Positions 25,724-37,870 of a DNA stretch of 64,000 nucleotides are shown one piece after another; within the stretch, counting starts at the first letter, position 1; each line of letters starts with the position of its first letter. The stretch spans positions 264,575-328,574 of the forward strand of contig SJOL01008662.1 of the NCBI GenBank assembly GCA_004794785.1. Reading direction: 5' to 3'. Below the pieces are notes generated by a model. That model was given only the letters and a program-made list of their open reading frames with translations, was not told where the DNA came from and made no database searches. The DNA comes from Opisthorchis felineus. Its lineage: Eukaryota > Platyhelminthes > Trematoda > Opisthorchiida > Opisthorchiidae. A program made the position numbers and the translations under genes.

Positions 25724-25870
25724 TTTCAGTTTCCCAAACACTCACGTACCGTCGGTGCTTGCTTCTACACGACTGGAGAAATCAAACATTCACGCAAATG
25801 TACACGAAATTCGGGGCTTATGTATTGCCAGCATCTACGCTAGAATGGACAGGGAACCAATTAGCATTTA
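25724..25870 (+). CDS. Candidate exon, unknown product
   Basis: A strong acceptor-like tract (CTTTTTTTATTTATTTCAG) precedes 25724. Two plus frames stay open for about 50 codons after it, one ending at the TAG near 25870. No domain is recognised, and with two open frames the reading frame is uncertain. It lies next to a LINE fragment on the other strand, so it could be chance. Confidence 0.18.
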
Positions 25871-27003
25871 GTTTGTTTGTAGTGTGAGCAGAATTAGGAG
25901 TTTTTAATGATGAGTTCGTTTTTTAGGTGAAGCTAATCTATGGGGAAAGCATAGAAGCACTTCTGATCAATAAAGCAGTATAAGATACATTATCGCAGTG
26001 TTTACTCAGTCCTTGGTACATGAGTTGACGTCAGTAAACTACTTCAGATTCTTTGCATGGTGGAGAGTGCAAAGCTGGACGATAGCTCTTTCTGTGGATG
26101 CAATGTTTACTCCAAACGATATCGTAAAGTGTTTAGTTCCCTTTGAAACCGAAACAATATAAGACATTTTATGAAATGGTTATCTAGAATAGATAAGATG
26201 ATGTTGAGCTTCCATTACGCGCACTGCTTGATCGTTTGTATGGCCACTGGATCACTTTGTCCGCACAGCCCACTTTTTCTTTCCAAACCAATTCGGATAT
26301 AGGGAGCGAGGTCACGGGTGGTTTGGGGTTTTTTTGTCGCTTTTCTGTGTTTCGTGTTAGGAATAATCCTATCTGGTAGCCTAAAATGCAACACATACAA
26401 AAAGGGAGTGGATTTTTATTTTGGTTTTTGTGTGGACTGAATAGCTGGAAGAACTTCGTTGGAGTGTCTGTGGAAATCGTTTAACTCACCTGCTTTGGCA
26501 CTTATGGGGGTATCAGCCACACAACCTTGCCACAATTGCTATTATCGTTTATCAAACGTTTTTAACTCTACTCACTGCAATACCACTTCAGCGGTTGGTC
26601 TGGAACTAAGATCTTTCATTGGGACACCCTGTTGTTTCCGATGTTTCCAATCTCGAATCCGTCAATTTGACCACATGAGCAGTTATGATGTTTGTGTTTG
26701 TTGTCGAGCTCAAAACGCTGAACTACTTGGATCAGTGTATAGATGGCTATCATATTCAGTTTTCTAATAGAGCACATACTTCGAGAAATGCTACTATGTT
26801 TTTCATCTAGCCGAAAATCGCCTGAGTTTAACAGGAGTTTCTCGACAATTTTGTTTCGCTCTGTACTGCTTTGACCTTAACTGGATTCACGGAATTATCA
26901 ATTTGGGTGTTAACGATTACGCGACACATTATGATTCATTTTTTTATTTTTGGGAACTTGAAGCCTTTGAATCAAACTGTCATCTGACTTTTTGGCTCTA
27001 CAG

Positions 27004-27195
27004 TGGCCACACAAAAGTGCACAATATAATGATCAGCCTATTTTCCAAGTTTTTATTGACCCATTGCCGAGCGAACGAGTAGAATGCGCAAGATCGTACA
27101 TTCAAAACCTTTTTGGACCTTGTGCAGTACTCTCTCCTTCGTTATCAAAAAGCTCAGTCACAGTACCACGTGAAGTATTAACCAATTGTTCTTGA
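27004..27195 (+). CDS. Candidate terminal exon, unknown product
   Basis: Acceptor-like GACTTTTTGGCTCTACAG ends at 27003, and 63 codons follow to a TGA at 27195. The peptide has protein-like composition (for example VFIDPLPSERVECARSYIQN) but no motif I recognise. A second open frame, 27215-27469, in another phase follows 20 bases later and also looks protein-like; the two may be parts of a frameshifted or spliced unit. Evidence is limited to borders and composition. Confidence 0.25.
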   Translation, partial: WPHKSAQYNDQPIFQVFIDPLPSERVECARSYIQNLFGPCAVLSPSLSKSSVTVPREVLTNCS

Positions 27196-27469
27196 ACACC
27201 TGCACAGTTGGTGGGTGACATTCACCGTCTATGAAAGAAGTACCATAACAAATCAGGCTCCGCTTGTCGTGTATCGATTCGACAATGTGCGCATTCTGTC
27301 GGCGTTAGTTGAGGCCCCTGCAGCATATTACACAACCCAACCACTATTCTATCACTACCTAAAACAACTTCTACCAAAGTTCACGACCGTCATGTCTTTT
27401 TTAGCAATGGGTGGTGCATCTGAGATGCACCTGCTTGGAGTACAAAGAAATATTTATAAAAGTGTATGA

Positions 27470-30400
27470 CACTGGTGCCGTAGATAAGTAATTGGGTATG
27501 TATTTTTCAGGGCCTGGAAGAGGTACTACCTTTCTATTTCAATACGTCTAAAGATGAATCACTTTTTGCCGGTCATTCGGTATATTTTTACTCCAGCTAA
27601 TGATGTACTGCAGAAAAATGGGATGTAGCTCAATGATACATCATCCCGTTAGATGATACTGGTGTATCTTTGAAGAACATTAGGTACGGACGGTGTGTTG
27701 ATCGGATTATCACTCAGAAAGCACAACTCTACGTATTTCACAATGATTCTTCTGTCATTGCTTGAACATTTTTAAAAGGCAAGGTATAGAGCTTTGTCTA
27801 ATCTTTCTGTAAACGTTTATACCAGCTTACTAACACATGGTAGTCTGGCTCTAGAATTTGGCATCGGTCACTACAATGAGGCCGTTCATTTCTCCATGTT
27901 GTGACCATGTTATTTTGGCATAGTTGCCATAATTTCCCGTGACTGTGACACTTGAAGCTGAGAGTGAAGTCACAACTGCACGTGATTAGGCTGAATAAGT
28001 TAAGTGACTAAGAGATTTTGGTGGTTTGCTAAGGAAAGTGATTTGAAGGTACACAGGCGGTTGGTCGGCCGGCTCTAGCTGTCGGCCGAAGTCTTACATC
28101 AGAAGACCAGAAAATCAAATGGGATATCAGGTTTCCTGAAGTATGGCTTTCGTAGACGGCTGACGTAGTTGTGATCCCAAGCTTTCACTCAAATAGACGC
28201 CCAAATAGACAGTCGGTAAGGTTCACGCCTGCCTCGGCCACCACGGGCAAATCAATGAAGACGTCAGCTACCATTACCACCTAACATTACCTGTTTCTTT
28301 AGCACTCGAAGGGAGTTATGCTCATTAAGTACAGTGGAAGCCGGATTGCTCCGACTTCTTCTTTAGACTTTCAAACAGAGGAAAATTTGTCAATAAAATA
28401 TACCTTTGGTGATGGGTAAAACGGTCTGCACAAGGGACGGAACAGCGATCTACAGGGCTTAACCAGTCAGTTATTTCGCTGTAAATTTCGCTTTGCGTTT
28501 GTAGCTGGGGAATTATCCGATAACTTAAATGTGGATAAGGCAAATTTCGCTGAAATATATTCAAAAGTTTGATATGTTAGATGTAGTTTAGTTTGGTTGA
28601 AAATCGGCAACACAGAAGTCTCAAGCCCAGTTAGTGTGAAAGACAGCTGATCGGCTTTGCAAATACAGACATCGGTGAGATGGTCGTTTGTTTCCTGGAT
28701 TTTTCGTTAGGGTTTTTGATTTCTCTCATTACTTATTATCAGTTTGATGCACGTGGAATATTTGGACCAATACAGTAGGGCAGTTTTTGACATGGTGCCT
28801 CTTGAAATGTGTTCGCTGTAAAGAGGCTGTACTCACTTGCTACCTCACTAGAGCGAATCAACATGACCATGTGATATATCTGCAGAAAAGATATTCTGCT
28901 TAGTTATTTGCAGCAAACTCAACTACTGAACCATCATAGATACATGATCTCACAAAATAAGTCGTGAAATTGGACTACTTCGTAAGGAACTCCTCTAGGT
29001 CTTTTAAGATCACAGCCCTCACCCAGACAAAGATCATCTCTGACTCTACAACAGAGCTGCTTCTGTGTTGGGGATGAACGTTTCTTTTCCAAGTTTTCCT
29101 TATGTACACGCCCCGAATGCTCATGTTAAATCAGAAAAACTCAAAATTCTGGTGGAGTCTTTGAAGACAGCCGCTCTCCTGTCAATAGAATTATACGGTA
29201 ATTCTACATAATTACCGCAGTTTAAGCCCTATTCCATCTGAATTAATGTACTGCGTTGATAAGTTGCCCTGAAGGCCGTACTTCAGACAATGGGTGTGGT
29301 ATTCCGGTATCACTCAGGCGGGATACGCGTGTCACAGATGATTCTCAGACCACCGCTTGGAAGGATTAATGATCCAACTGAACTGATTGATAAAAGTGGA
29401 CAACAGCTCACTGGTAGTACAATGGTGCCAGAAGTCTGACTGTGTGCTGACGACGACAGTGAGATCACCCAGCTAGGTGACTACTACTTATTTAAGGCTG
29501 ACCATTCCGCAAGCTCCCCTTAACGGCGTGATGGTGTTATACTGCACATAAAACATGTGGTTTGATTAACTGAACGTACTGTATAACGTTTCTTCAAAAA
29601 TGCCCCGTTTGTCTAGTTTTGGAATGAACACTTTTTTCTTGAGCAGGTATCAGTGCCTACTCCTCACAAAACCCAGCTCTGTATGTTTTGATTTACTTTC
29701 ATTTACTGACAATTTTTCCACTGTGCCTAATTCTTAATTGAACCGGCCTCTGTGTATTCTTTCTGGTGGTTTCATCAGGTTCAACTGCTTTTCCATCTTA
29801 CATATCTCAAAATTCCCGACCGGATTTGGTGATAAACCTGACTACGTCAATATAACATAATTTCACCATGCACAGACACAACCCGATGGTTCACCTGAAC
29901 TCTCCAAGGGCGCAAAAAACTCTTGTTCAAGAAACGGCTTCGTCGGTGCTCGAGCAAAGAAAATGTACGCAAGAATGACCAAATTAGGGGTTTTGATTTA
30001 GTCATCAATCTTTCCATTGTCACGATCAAAACCCTCGATACAATGTGGATATTCGACCGGTTATCTGACTTTCTGTTTTGACTGGCATTGTTCTGTGGTG
30101 ATCCTTGTACGGTGATTGGTAGATTTTTGTCAAATCTTGTCAAGTAAATTTGGGGGACGAAGGAGGAAGCTTATCAGCTGGTAAGCCGGGCGGAGTTCAG
30201 GGAGGTATCGAAACGGGTCAAGAAGTGAATGAAACAGACGTTAAAAAACTAACTGGGTACGGTAACGTCCATGAGATATAGAGCACCTTGAAGGAGCTGT
30301 GTTTTCGATCCTGAATATTGTTTGCATTACAGTAACCTGGACAAACCCACCACTTCTCCGTTCTTCGGACAGCCTAACCATGGTAATAATATTGCTAGAG

Positions 30401-31886
30401 ATGACGTGTACAAACAAATTACCAATATCTAGGCCGGGAAAGCGAGCGGTCATGGTATCCTGTTATTCATGTTGCTGAAGGTGTGCTTTATGGATGTCAC
30501 GGAAACGGTGGATGCTTCGTCCTACTAGATTCTTCCTGGTAGACAAATTGATGATTTTTTGGAATTGTCAAGGAAGAGTTGATAGTCAAGAAAGGTCTTC
30601 GGAATATAGACATACTGATTGCATGTCTGCACTTCTATGACTGTTCGAGTTCTGTTAAACAATCAGTTATGCTGTAGTCTGAGGACTGCTATCAGTTTCC
30701 CTGTTGATGAGTGCTTCCGACATTCTATTCTGTGGCTTGCTTTGTGCAATTGATCACCCTTCACCTGATCGTAATCGTGAAGTAGTCTGGTTACTTTTCC
30801 TGGACCGCATTGATACTTTTGTTGAAAAACCGGCCTATTGACGACTATTTTACAAGCAGAACACAAGCTGCCAATCTCTGACCAAAGTTACACATCTGGT
30901 GATCTCCGACGGCCTATTTTTTCTCCGTCTTCCTTGTGTGTTAATAATAAACCCATTTCCGATTTTTCCATCCAGTGCAAGTATGTGCTCAATCTAGTGC
31001 TCTGGCGTGCACGCAACATGCCGGAAGCTAATGTGAATATACGGACCAGTTTTAGTAGTCTCGCGGAGCGGCCTCCGAAGCAATCAGTATCGCCCAATAT
31101 ATGAGGATTCGCCCTAGTTCAGGAAAGGTTAAGCAATGATTTTCTTAGTGATCTCTTTATTTTCATTGGGGCTTGTATTTCTGTGCGCTTCACGAAGAAG
31201 TAAGCGTCCAACCTTCTTAAGCTAATTGTTGTAATTCCTTCATGTTGATTTCACTTTTAATGAAATTAATGGTTTGGCATTTTACATGCTGAATCTGATT
31301 GTGTTGCGCATTCTCCATCAGGTCCTCTTGAAGTTTACCACTCTTTGTGTCCTTATACAACGGATCTACCGTCCTTTTTTGTATTGCCTGGCCTACATCG
31401 GAAGAGCTCCCACCTCATTGTACAATTCTAGAAGCGTGTTTTCAGGTGAAGTAGAATAACACACCATGCAGTTGACAAAAGCGGCAACTTTTTGTGTGAC
31501 TTTTCTATAGATCCAGCAACTTTCTCCTCTTCGTTTGTCCACTATCATCGCACGTTTCGACAAAGGCAACATCCATCTTCACTCGGAATGAAGCATTTCA
31601 TAACTCTGTTATCTTTTATTTAACCAAAAAACTGATCGCTAGATTAATAAACGGTCTTAGGCTACTGTTTTTAACCCGAGAATTTGCATATAAAACATGA
31701 TTTTATGCGTTATCACTTATTTTGCCATGCATTTGTGTATGCTTGCATGCTGCATATTGTACGAAAGGGATTTCATCGAGTTCTTTGTACCAACTGCTTT
31801 ATTGTGTGCCTTCATAAATTGTTGTACCTTAATTCAACAACACTGAACCCCGCTGAAGAGAACTGCTTATTTTGATGCTTTTGCAG
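27470..31886. other. No recognised feature
   Basis: Short frames only (98 codons at most, 29847-30143 minus). I looked for LINE, Penelope and gag motifs and tRNA-like heads and saw none that could be supported. A short direct repeat GTCGGCCG occurs twice near 28066-28088. Confidence 0.4.
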
Positions 31887-32073
31887 TCCCTATGATCGCT
31901 GGGGTTCTGGCGTGCAAGAAACTAGACATTCGTTCAGCATTTGCTTTCTTTGTTCTATATACCGAATTTCAATTATAGTTGTGGCTGAATATCAACGCAG
32001 AAGTGAACTTCGGACTAAAGTGTTGTCTAAATTTGGGAAGGTTATCTTGTTTTCAAGTTCGTATGCCTATCTG
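31887..32073 (+). CDS. Candidate internal exon, unknown product
   Basis: Acceptor-like TTTTGATGCTTTTGCAG ends at 31886 and a good donor CTG|GTGAGT starts at 32074. One frame is open through all 62 complete codons, beginning PYDRWGSGVQ and ending SSSYAYL, and it stays open beyond the donor to 32193. No domain recognised. Its end phase (0) does not fit the candidate exon at 32768 directly, so an exon between them would be needed. Confidence 0.25.
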
Positions 32074-32256
32074 GTGAGTCCGAAACAAAGTGGGACCGTG
32101 GGCTGTCAGCCGACCAGATTACTTGAGCAACGAAAGGTACAAAAATCGATGATGACTACTGTAAAATTAATTATATCCCACGCCTCTTTTTGACGGAACA
32201 GCAAGTGTACAGCATTTTCAAGTCACGTTCTTCAGTCTATTTCAAGCCACAAATGC

Positions 32257-32316
32257 GGGGAATCGAACATGGCTAGTCCGAACACAATTTCGCGTAACTA
32301 TTCACTGAGTAATCCC
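32257..32316 (-). repeat. tRNA-like head, SINE or tRNA relic
   Basis: On minus, TGTTCGATTCC (32269-32259) is one base from the pol III B-box consensus, and TACTCAGTGAA (32311-32301) is an A-box-like sequence about 40 bases upstream. The arms of a real tRNA cloverleaf do not pair, so a functional tRNA gene is unlikely. Probably the head of an old SINE. Confidence 0.4.
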
Positions 32317-32767
32317 ACACGAGGAGTTTAATGCGACAGGAAAATCGTTGCAGTAGATTTCAGCACAGTGGTAGGTGAACTATCAACAGGTGATGAATGC
32401 AAATGTTAAACAAGCGCATCAGTCGATCAGTATTTTGGAGATGACGTCAGTGGTTCAATCGCCGCTTGTTACTGGTGCGAATAATTTTGACGGTCTTACC
32501 GGGTTGGGTAATAAATGTGGAGTTCCTGCGTTCAGTTTATGAGTGTACTGTGGCACCAGGCGGCAATAGGTTGCAGTGTTCACCGTTTCTATTCTTATTT
32601 CGCTTCCAAAATCTGACTGTTGTACAGTTTCCTGCGAGGAAATGCTACAAGAGCAATTTCGCTAGTGTTAATTTCCCTGTTATAAAGAAATCATAGCTTA
32701 ATTTGAGAATAGAACTGAACCAGTCCACACAGTGTCATCTGGAATAAATAGGGTCACCTAATTTCAG

Positions 32768-32909
32768 TGTTCGCGTACGCCAAAACACCTATCCGTATGA
32801 GGCAAACGCGGAAGTCATACAGTGAAGAATTTAGAAAATATGTTTTTATTCCTCCAGTTAACAGCAAATATAACAGCGTGATTTCTACACAAAAGGGAGA
32901 TATATACAG
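32768..32909 (+). CDS. Candidate exon, phase-matched to next
   Basis: ACCTAATTTCAG precedes it, and the donor-like ACAG|GTTAGA follows. After two bases, 46 codons are open, beginning FAYAKTPIRM and ending QKGDIY, with two bases left over. The next candidate exon (33152) begins with the one base needed to complete an Arg codon, so the frames join. No domain recognised. The chance of a phase match is one in three, and short open frames are common, so support is modest. Confidence 0.3.
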
Positions 32910-33151
32910 GTTAGACAAAAGCGGAATAGAGCACTCTGCTCCACATTTTGTTACACAGAAATGAATAACGCGTAATTTTATTCAGACACTCAACTAGCTA
33001 TAGTGTATACCGAAGGAATTCTACCCAAAAGTTATCTCATGGTAGTAAAAACCAGCTGTACTTAGCCATATGGTCGACCTGATGCGGTCAATCTAAGATG
33101 AATTTTTGGAAACATGGCGTCATATAAAGCACAGCCGAAATACTTTTTCAG

Positions 33152-33245
33152 GGAGCCATGTGGTGCAAAATTCGAGGTTACGTTTAGTGACTTTCGAGTT
33201 AGGGCCAACATATTATCGGAAGGGATTACTTGTGTCAATTGGTAA
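33152..33245 (+). CDS. Candidate terminal exon, phase-matched
   Basis: The acceptor-like AATACTTTTTCAG ends at 33151. The frame continued from the exon at 32768 reads EPCGAKFEVTFSDFRVRANI and runs to a TAA at 33243-33245. The peptide looks protein-like but belongs to no family I recognise. An alternative donor G|GTAAAT overlaps the stop, so the exon could instead be internal. Confidence 0.3.
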
Positions 33246-34610
33246 ATTACTTTCTCCATTTCAGGTACTGACATTATTCTTCCAACGAAGGGCAATATTT
33301 CACCCTGATTAATAGATTCACTCTCTCACTGAAAGTGGAGAGGTCTTTGGACAAAGTTTGGAAGAGCTTGGAATTGTCACTATGAAAAGGTGGCAATCAC
33401 AACCGTTCAGGGCAGAAATCTGGAGAGCTACCACCTAGTTTTCGCGCTATATAAATTCCCCACTCGATTATGTGAATCTAAGTTCCATACAAAACATCCA
33501 CTTTTCACTTGTCACATCCTCTGAGTGCTCCACTGAAGTGACAGTCCGATGAGCAAAGATTATGTTTTCAGCACTAAACTGACCATCATAATAACGAAAC
33601 AAACAACACGTTTGTCTTATTCAAACAGTACACTTGGCGAACTCTGAGTGGACCGTTGCGTACAGAATTCTGGAGGCTGATATGTTTTCAAACACAACTG
33701 TCTTTTTGAACCACTATCTTGTCGGTGGTAATTTGATCTGTATTGCGCTTTCAGGAAAACGACGCAAATAAATCAACACAAAATTCGTTGAATGGGGTCA
33801 CGAATGTGCCTGCTCATATGGCAGTCTAGCTCAATCCATACAGTGTTACAGACGTACGGATTACGCTAACTGTTTCACTTTGTTAGTTTGCCAGTCACAT
33901 ACAGAAAGATTGAGGTCAGATGGGATGATAAAATCTGAATGTCTGTGAAATCCACTATTGCTTCATGCTTAGAAGATGCCAGTCTGGTCACTGATACGTT
34001 ATCAGTGGAAGAACGAGAAATTGAAATGCGGAAATAGACTGACAGGATGAGACTAAAACAGTTTCGCTCATTTGCATCCACTGAGAATCAGTAGGTGCCA
34101 ACATTATCCGATGCGATGGACACCACTACGACAGTTCCCATATAAAGTGCTCTGTCCTACCCCTCAAAATGAAGTTCGCGTCCTCTGCCCAAAAACATTT
34201 TGCTTGAGTTTCGTTTCTTTCTCATTGGTGGTTACTACTTAAAACAATATGAGCTGCTAGGAACATTGAAATTATATTGGTGACATCTTCGACGTTCACG
34301 CATGCATGTTAGAATGGGTCATATCGACTTGAAAAAAAGGGAGAAAGCACTTGGCAGCCCAAGGACCACTAGTAACTGGAAAATAATGTCAAAATGTTGT
34401 ATTCCTTCAGAGGATTCTGAATAGGTCGTCATTTTGTGGGGACAGCCACTCCGCCAGTTCTTTATTTTTATTGCAAACATAGGGGTCTCGTACACTGGAG
34501 AGCAGTTACAGAAGCCACCTTTGGGCTTGGTGTTCCTACAGAATACCACAGTTAAACGAGCGAAATTATAATAAACATGTGAAATCATCTAGCATAAGCG
34601 ACGTTGAGTG

Positions 34611-34630
34611 CATCGTCATCATCATCATCG
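34611..34630. repeat. ATC/GAT simple repeat, LINE 3' tail
   Basis: CATCGTCATCATCATCATCG. On the minus strand it closes the RTE element about 160 bases after the end of its coding region, matching the short tandem tails typical of RTE elements. Confidence 0.7.
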
Positions 34631-34789
34631 ACAACATGAAATCACTGTTCAATACTGACGCTTCGCCACGTTACAATCATGATTTATTTGGAAGCCCCTT
34701 TGTGAGGATAATAAAAATAGATTGGGAAGGGGCTTAATGGTAGCTTACTGCAGTCATTCCGAGGTACCTACACCACCAGAGACTCATTC

Positions 34790-36548
34790 AGGCAAACTGG
34801 ATAGAGAGTGATAACAAGAACGCTACTGACATCGATGTCTTGCAGCATCTCCAACCAGGTGCGGTGGGGATTTCGCGAGCCCATCCCAAAGGGCGAATAG
34901 CACCAACAGCACCTAAACCTTTCGTAATTTATTTCATACTTCTCTGCCGTGTCAAGGGTTGGCCACCTCTCTGTTTCCGCCACTCTGAATTGGGCATGGA
35001 AAACAGCACTCTCTTCGGCAAACGATGGTTCGGCATACGCAACACATGTCCCAACGAACGCAGCTGCTGGTGCTGGACACATTCTTCAATGGAAATACCC
35101 GTTGCACAACCGAAAACTTGCTCTCTAATTGCCTCTTTACGGATTAACCGACACCAAACCACACAAGCTCTGGTTTTGAGACAACTGTTTTCGAACACCT
35201 GAGGACTTCTCAGCTCCGCTGGTCGAACAGGCTAAGTCTCACAACTATACAACAAAACAGCCCGTATTGTCGTCTACATATTCTAAATCGACAAGGTTTT
35301 CGTCAGAGGCTATTTGAACACCGGGATTTTGAAAAAATTCCAGCGTTCGTCTAAGTATGTCATCGATCACGAAATTGAACAAGAGTGGAGAGAGTGGACA
35401 CCCCTGACGGACACTGCTTTGTGTACAGAAGCTTTTGGAGAGCTCTCTTTATACTCCCACACGCCCAGAAGTCTGAGAATACAAGGAACATATTATGTTC
35501 ACAAACTTCCGGGGCATGCCTGGCCGGGCAAGTGTGTCAAGGAGGACAGAACGGTCAACCGAGTCGAATGCGCCTTGAAAATCCGGGAATACTAAAATTA
35601 TGGGTCGTTTGTACGTATGACGTTGTGGTCAACGCAGCCCCTACCAGGCCGGAATCCCGCTTGCTGCTCCCGAGTCAGTGTTTCACGTGCTACCATAAGG
35701 CGATGAAGCATAAGTGATGCCAACATTCTCGTTAAGACTGGGGCCAAGCTGATATCCTGCGGTTACCACACTCACCATCACCCATTTTTTTGAAAATGGA
35801 TACCATCACTGACTCTCCCCAGTTGTCTGTGAAAGTCTCCTTTTACCAAATGCAGGCAAACAGAGCAAACAAACGCTGACTGAGAACTTCGCCTCCAATT
35901 CTGAACCATGCGGGTGGATGTCATCCGGGCCAGAAGCTCGGTGGAGCTTGAGAAAACATATGTAGTCATAAACCTCCGCGGCCGTAGGGAATTCACTTCA
36001 ACTGTGCAAGTTCCCACGTCAGCTATTGCTCCAGCTGAGTGAAAACTGTTGGCCGCGATGACTGTTGTACGGAGCATTCGGCCCAACGGTCGTTCTACTT
36101 TATTCATGATGGTCGCTCCATCCTCGATGGTTTTGCTCACAGGCGGTTTCCGGAGACCGTTCGCACGGATCAACTGAAATAATCTTCGGGCATCCCTGGC
36201 TTGTTAAGCTTCTTCTATTTCTTTAGCTTTCCGAGTCCAACAAACTTCTGCTCGGCGTGCACGCTCACTTTCACTGGAAGCCCGACAGTTCGTCAGGCCA
36301 AGTTTTGTTCAGGACCGGAGGGGATATTTCTCCAAGAATTAAAAAATGATGTCCGTTTTTGGTGCGATATCCAGTGCTTGAGGGGGCGTGGTAGCTCTTT
36401 ACTACAGACAAACTCTCAGTACTGTGCAAAGAAATGGCGATTTCGTTCCAGTATGAATTCACATCTGATAGTGGAGCAGTTGGAAGAGAGTCCAGAGGAC
36501 GATTCTGGTAAATTCGTGTAAAATCCGGATCTGTCATTCTCTCAGTTG
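34790..36548 (-). pseudogene. RTE reverse transcriptase and tail, deleted
   Basis: From the linker (DVNSYWNEIA near 36450, in a new frame) the reading passes through IRANGLRKPPVSKTI (36173 onward), then EQQAGFRPGRGCVD near 35660, then VRQGCPLSPLLFNFVIDD near 35400, which is the RT fingers/palm region, and LEYVDD at 35286-35269, the catalytic box (YADD in most relatives). Motif A, with the first catalytic Asp, is missing or scrambled between 35640 and 35420. Directly after YVDD the text jumps to a segment resembling the late thumb and tail (CRLIRKEAIREQVFGCATG at 35160-35100), so roughly 100 residues are lost. The C-terminus has LGHVLRMPNHRLPKR (35070-35020) and RGGQPLT. Final codons lie near 34790. 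Confidence 0.8.
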
Positions 36549-37550
36549 CTAAACGATTTGCCCGATTTGCCTGCGGCCCTGAAAAATGAGGGAGAAGCGA
36601 CTCCGGACGAGCACATGGTCTGAATCCAAAAATGTGTTCCAAAACGACCGGCAGTCAGTTATTGATCCGCGCCATCCGCTGGCGATGTGATCAATTTGAG
36701 TTCGTAGCCGGCACGCCGTTGGAGGACACCATGCGACCAGACGACTTCGGCTATTTCGCACAAAAAATAGCTTGCGGTCTGCACACAGCTGAAGAAATTG
36801 TTTACAGTTGTCCGATTCCAATCCATGTCGACCACCTAACTGAGTCTCAGATGCGTTAAGCCTGTCCACTTTTGCATTCATATCTCTTGCAACCACAGCG
36901 ATATCTGAGCTTTTAGCTCACCGCAACAGGGCATTCAGAGCATCGTAAAATTTATCTTTGATGGTGTCAGAGCTACAGTCTTTTGGGGCGTAAGTTGACA
37001 CGACAAACAGACAGCGACCAACTTCCCGCTTGTGAGACTCTTTCACAGACATTGCCAGATGAACCGCACAGAGACAACTACCAACAGGTATCCAGTCAAG
37101 CAATTATCCTTCCATCCGTTGAATTAGGATGTTACCAGCCCCTGCACATTCTGCCACAGCAGCCTCTGGATCACCGGAGGTTCGCAGCCAGAAGCGAGTG
37201 GAGAGTGACGGGGTGGTTTGCTCGACCACTGTGCTTGCATCTTGAATTCTTGTTTCTGATACATAGCACACATCAATGGCAAGTGAGCCCAGTGTGAGAG
37301 TAAGAGCAGTTAGTTGTCCTGCTTGCTTCAGAGTGCGAACATTGAAGGCAGCCAGATAGACTGAGCATCGAGGCTTGAATATTGATTTCGGGATGCCTGA
37401 GGATGTTGGCGCCAGCTGACGTGCAGTTGTTGCTTGCAAAACCGACACAGGACGAACGAAATAATCAGTTCTAACTGCTGGACCCACAAGGAAAGGGGGT
37501 GTAGAATAAATATGTGAAAGAGAAAAAAGGGAGGCGTCAGCAGTAGTCAT
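36549..37550 (-). pseudogene. RTE endonuclease domain (EEP family), broken
   Basis: A single frame covers 37550-36549 apart from two stops (at 37106-37104 and at 36920-36918). Motifs in order: AAFNVRTL near residue 70 with the conserved Asn; CYVSETR with the conserved Glu at 99; then, after the first stop, VVSTYAPKD; after the second stop, VVARDMNAKV, the position of the catalytic Asp-x-Asn (usually GDMNA, here RDMNA); ETQLGG; TQIDHIA; and SDHVLV with the catalytic Asp-His pair. In the family this enzyme nicks target DNA to prime reverse transcription. Catalytic residues are largely preserved while stops interrupt the frame, so decay seems fairly recent or partial. Confidence 0.85.
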
Positions 37551-37639
37551 TGTCGTTTACTCATCCTGCTGTATGCAGCCAGTAAGTTGACTAGGCCGAT
37601 GTGGCATCAGTTTATTCGTATGTGTGAAATGTATGGATG

Positions 37640-37775
37640 TGCGTGGGCCGGGATACTGCCAGGGCGCCCACACCTAGGCGGGAGGACGATTAGGGTCCTC
37701 AACCAAGACCTTTGGCTCAAAGGCCTGACCGCGAGGCAGCGGTATTTGGCGGGAACAAGTCGCCACACATGTTCC
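37640..37775 (-). repeat. tRNA-derived SINE, body-rich copy
   Basis: On plus, GGGATACTGCCAGG at 37659 and CACCTAGGCGGGAGG at 37674 match the body of the copy at 61511 (GGGATACTGCCAGG and GCCTAGACAGGGAAG). Upstream on minus, a degenerate head with CAAAGGTC lies near 37716. The copy sits directly beyond the 5' end of the RTE element. Confidence 0.6.
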
Positions 37776-37860
37776 AAACATCAACCAGGAAACTATGTTG
37801 GTCATATCTCTGACCAGTGACCAACTTGGTATGAGAGACTCTGTGAGTGTCGCCCGGACG

Positions 37861-37870
37861 CCCCCCCCCC
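37861..37870. repeat. C10 homopolymer
   Basis: Ten C bases, followed by GGTATAGCTCAGTGAG, which looks like the start of a tRNA-type A-box region on plus. No B box at the expected distance was found. Confidence 0.6.

Larger units (their letters stand above)
34611..37550 (-). mobile_element. RTE-type LINE, near full-length, inactive
   Basis: A non-LTR retrotransposon read from about 37550 down to 34611. It carries an apurinic-type endonuclease, a linker, a reverse transcriptase and a C-terminal tail, in the order expected for the RTE clade, and ends in a short ATC/GAT simple repeat, a common RTE 3' end. It is broken by in-frame stops (for example after codon 148 and at 36918-36920), frameshifts near 36550 and 36170, and a deletion of the region after the YVDD box. 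Total length of about 2.9 kb is short of the usual 3.2-3.5 kb. It would move by target-primed reverse transcription if intact; this copy cannot. Confidence 0.85.

Noticed and set aside
32257..32316. Functional tRNA gene on minus
   Set aside because: B box is good, but acceptor, anticodon and T stems do not pair; kept only as a tRNA-like relic.
36201..36521. 106-codon plus frame and other plus frames in 34.8-37.3 kb
   Set aside because: They are antisense shadows of the minus-strand RTE element.
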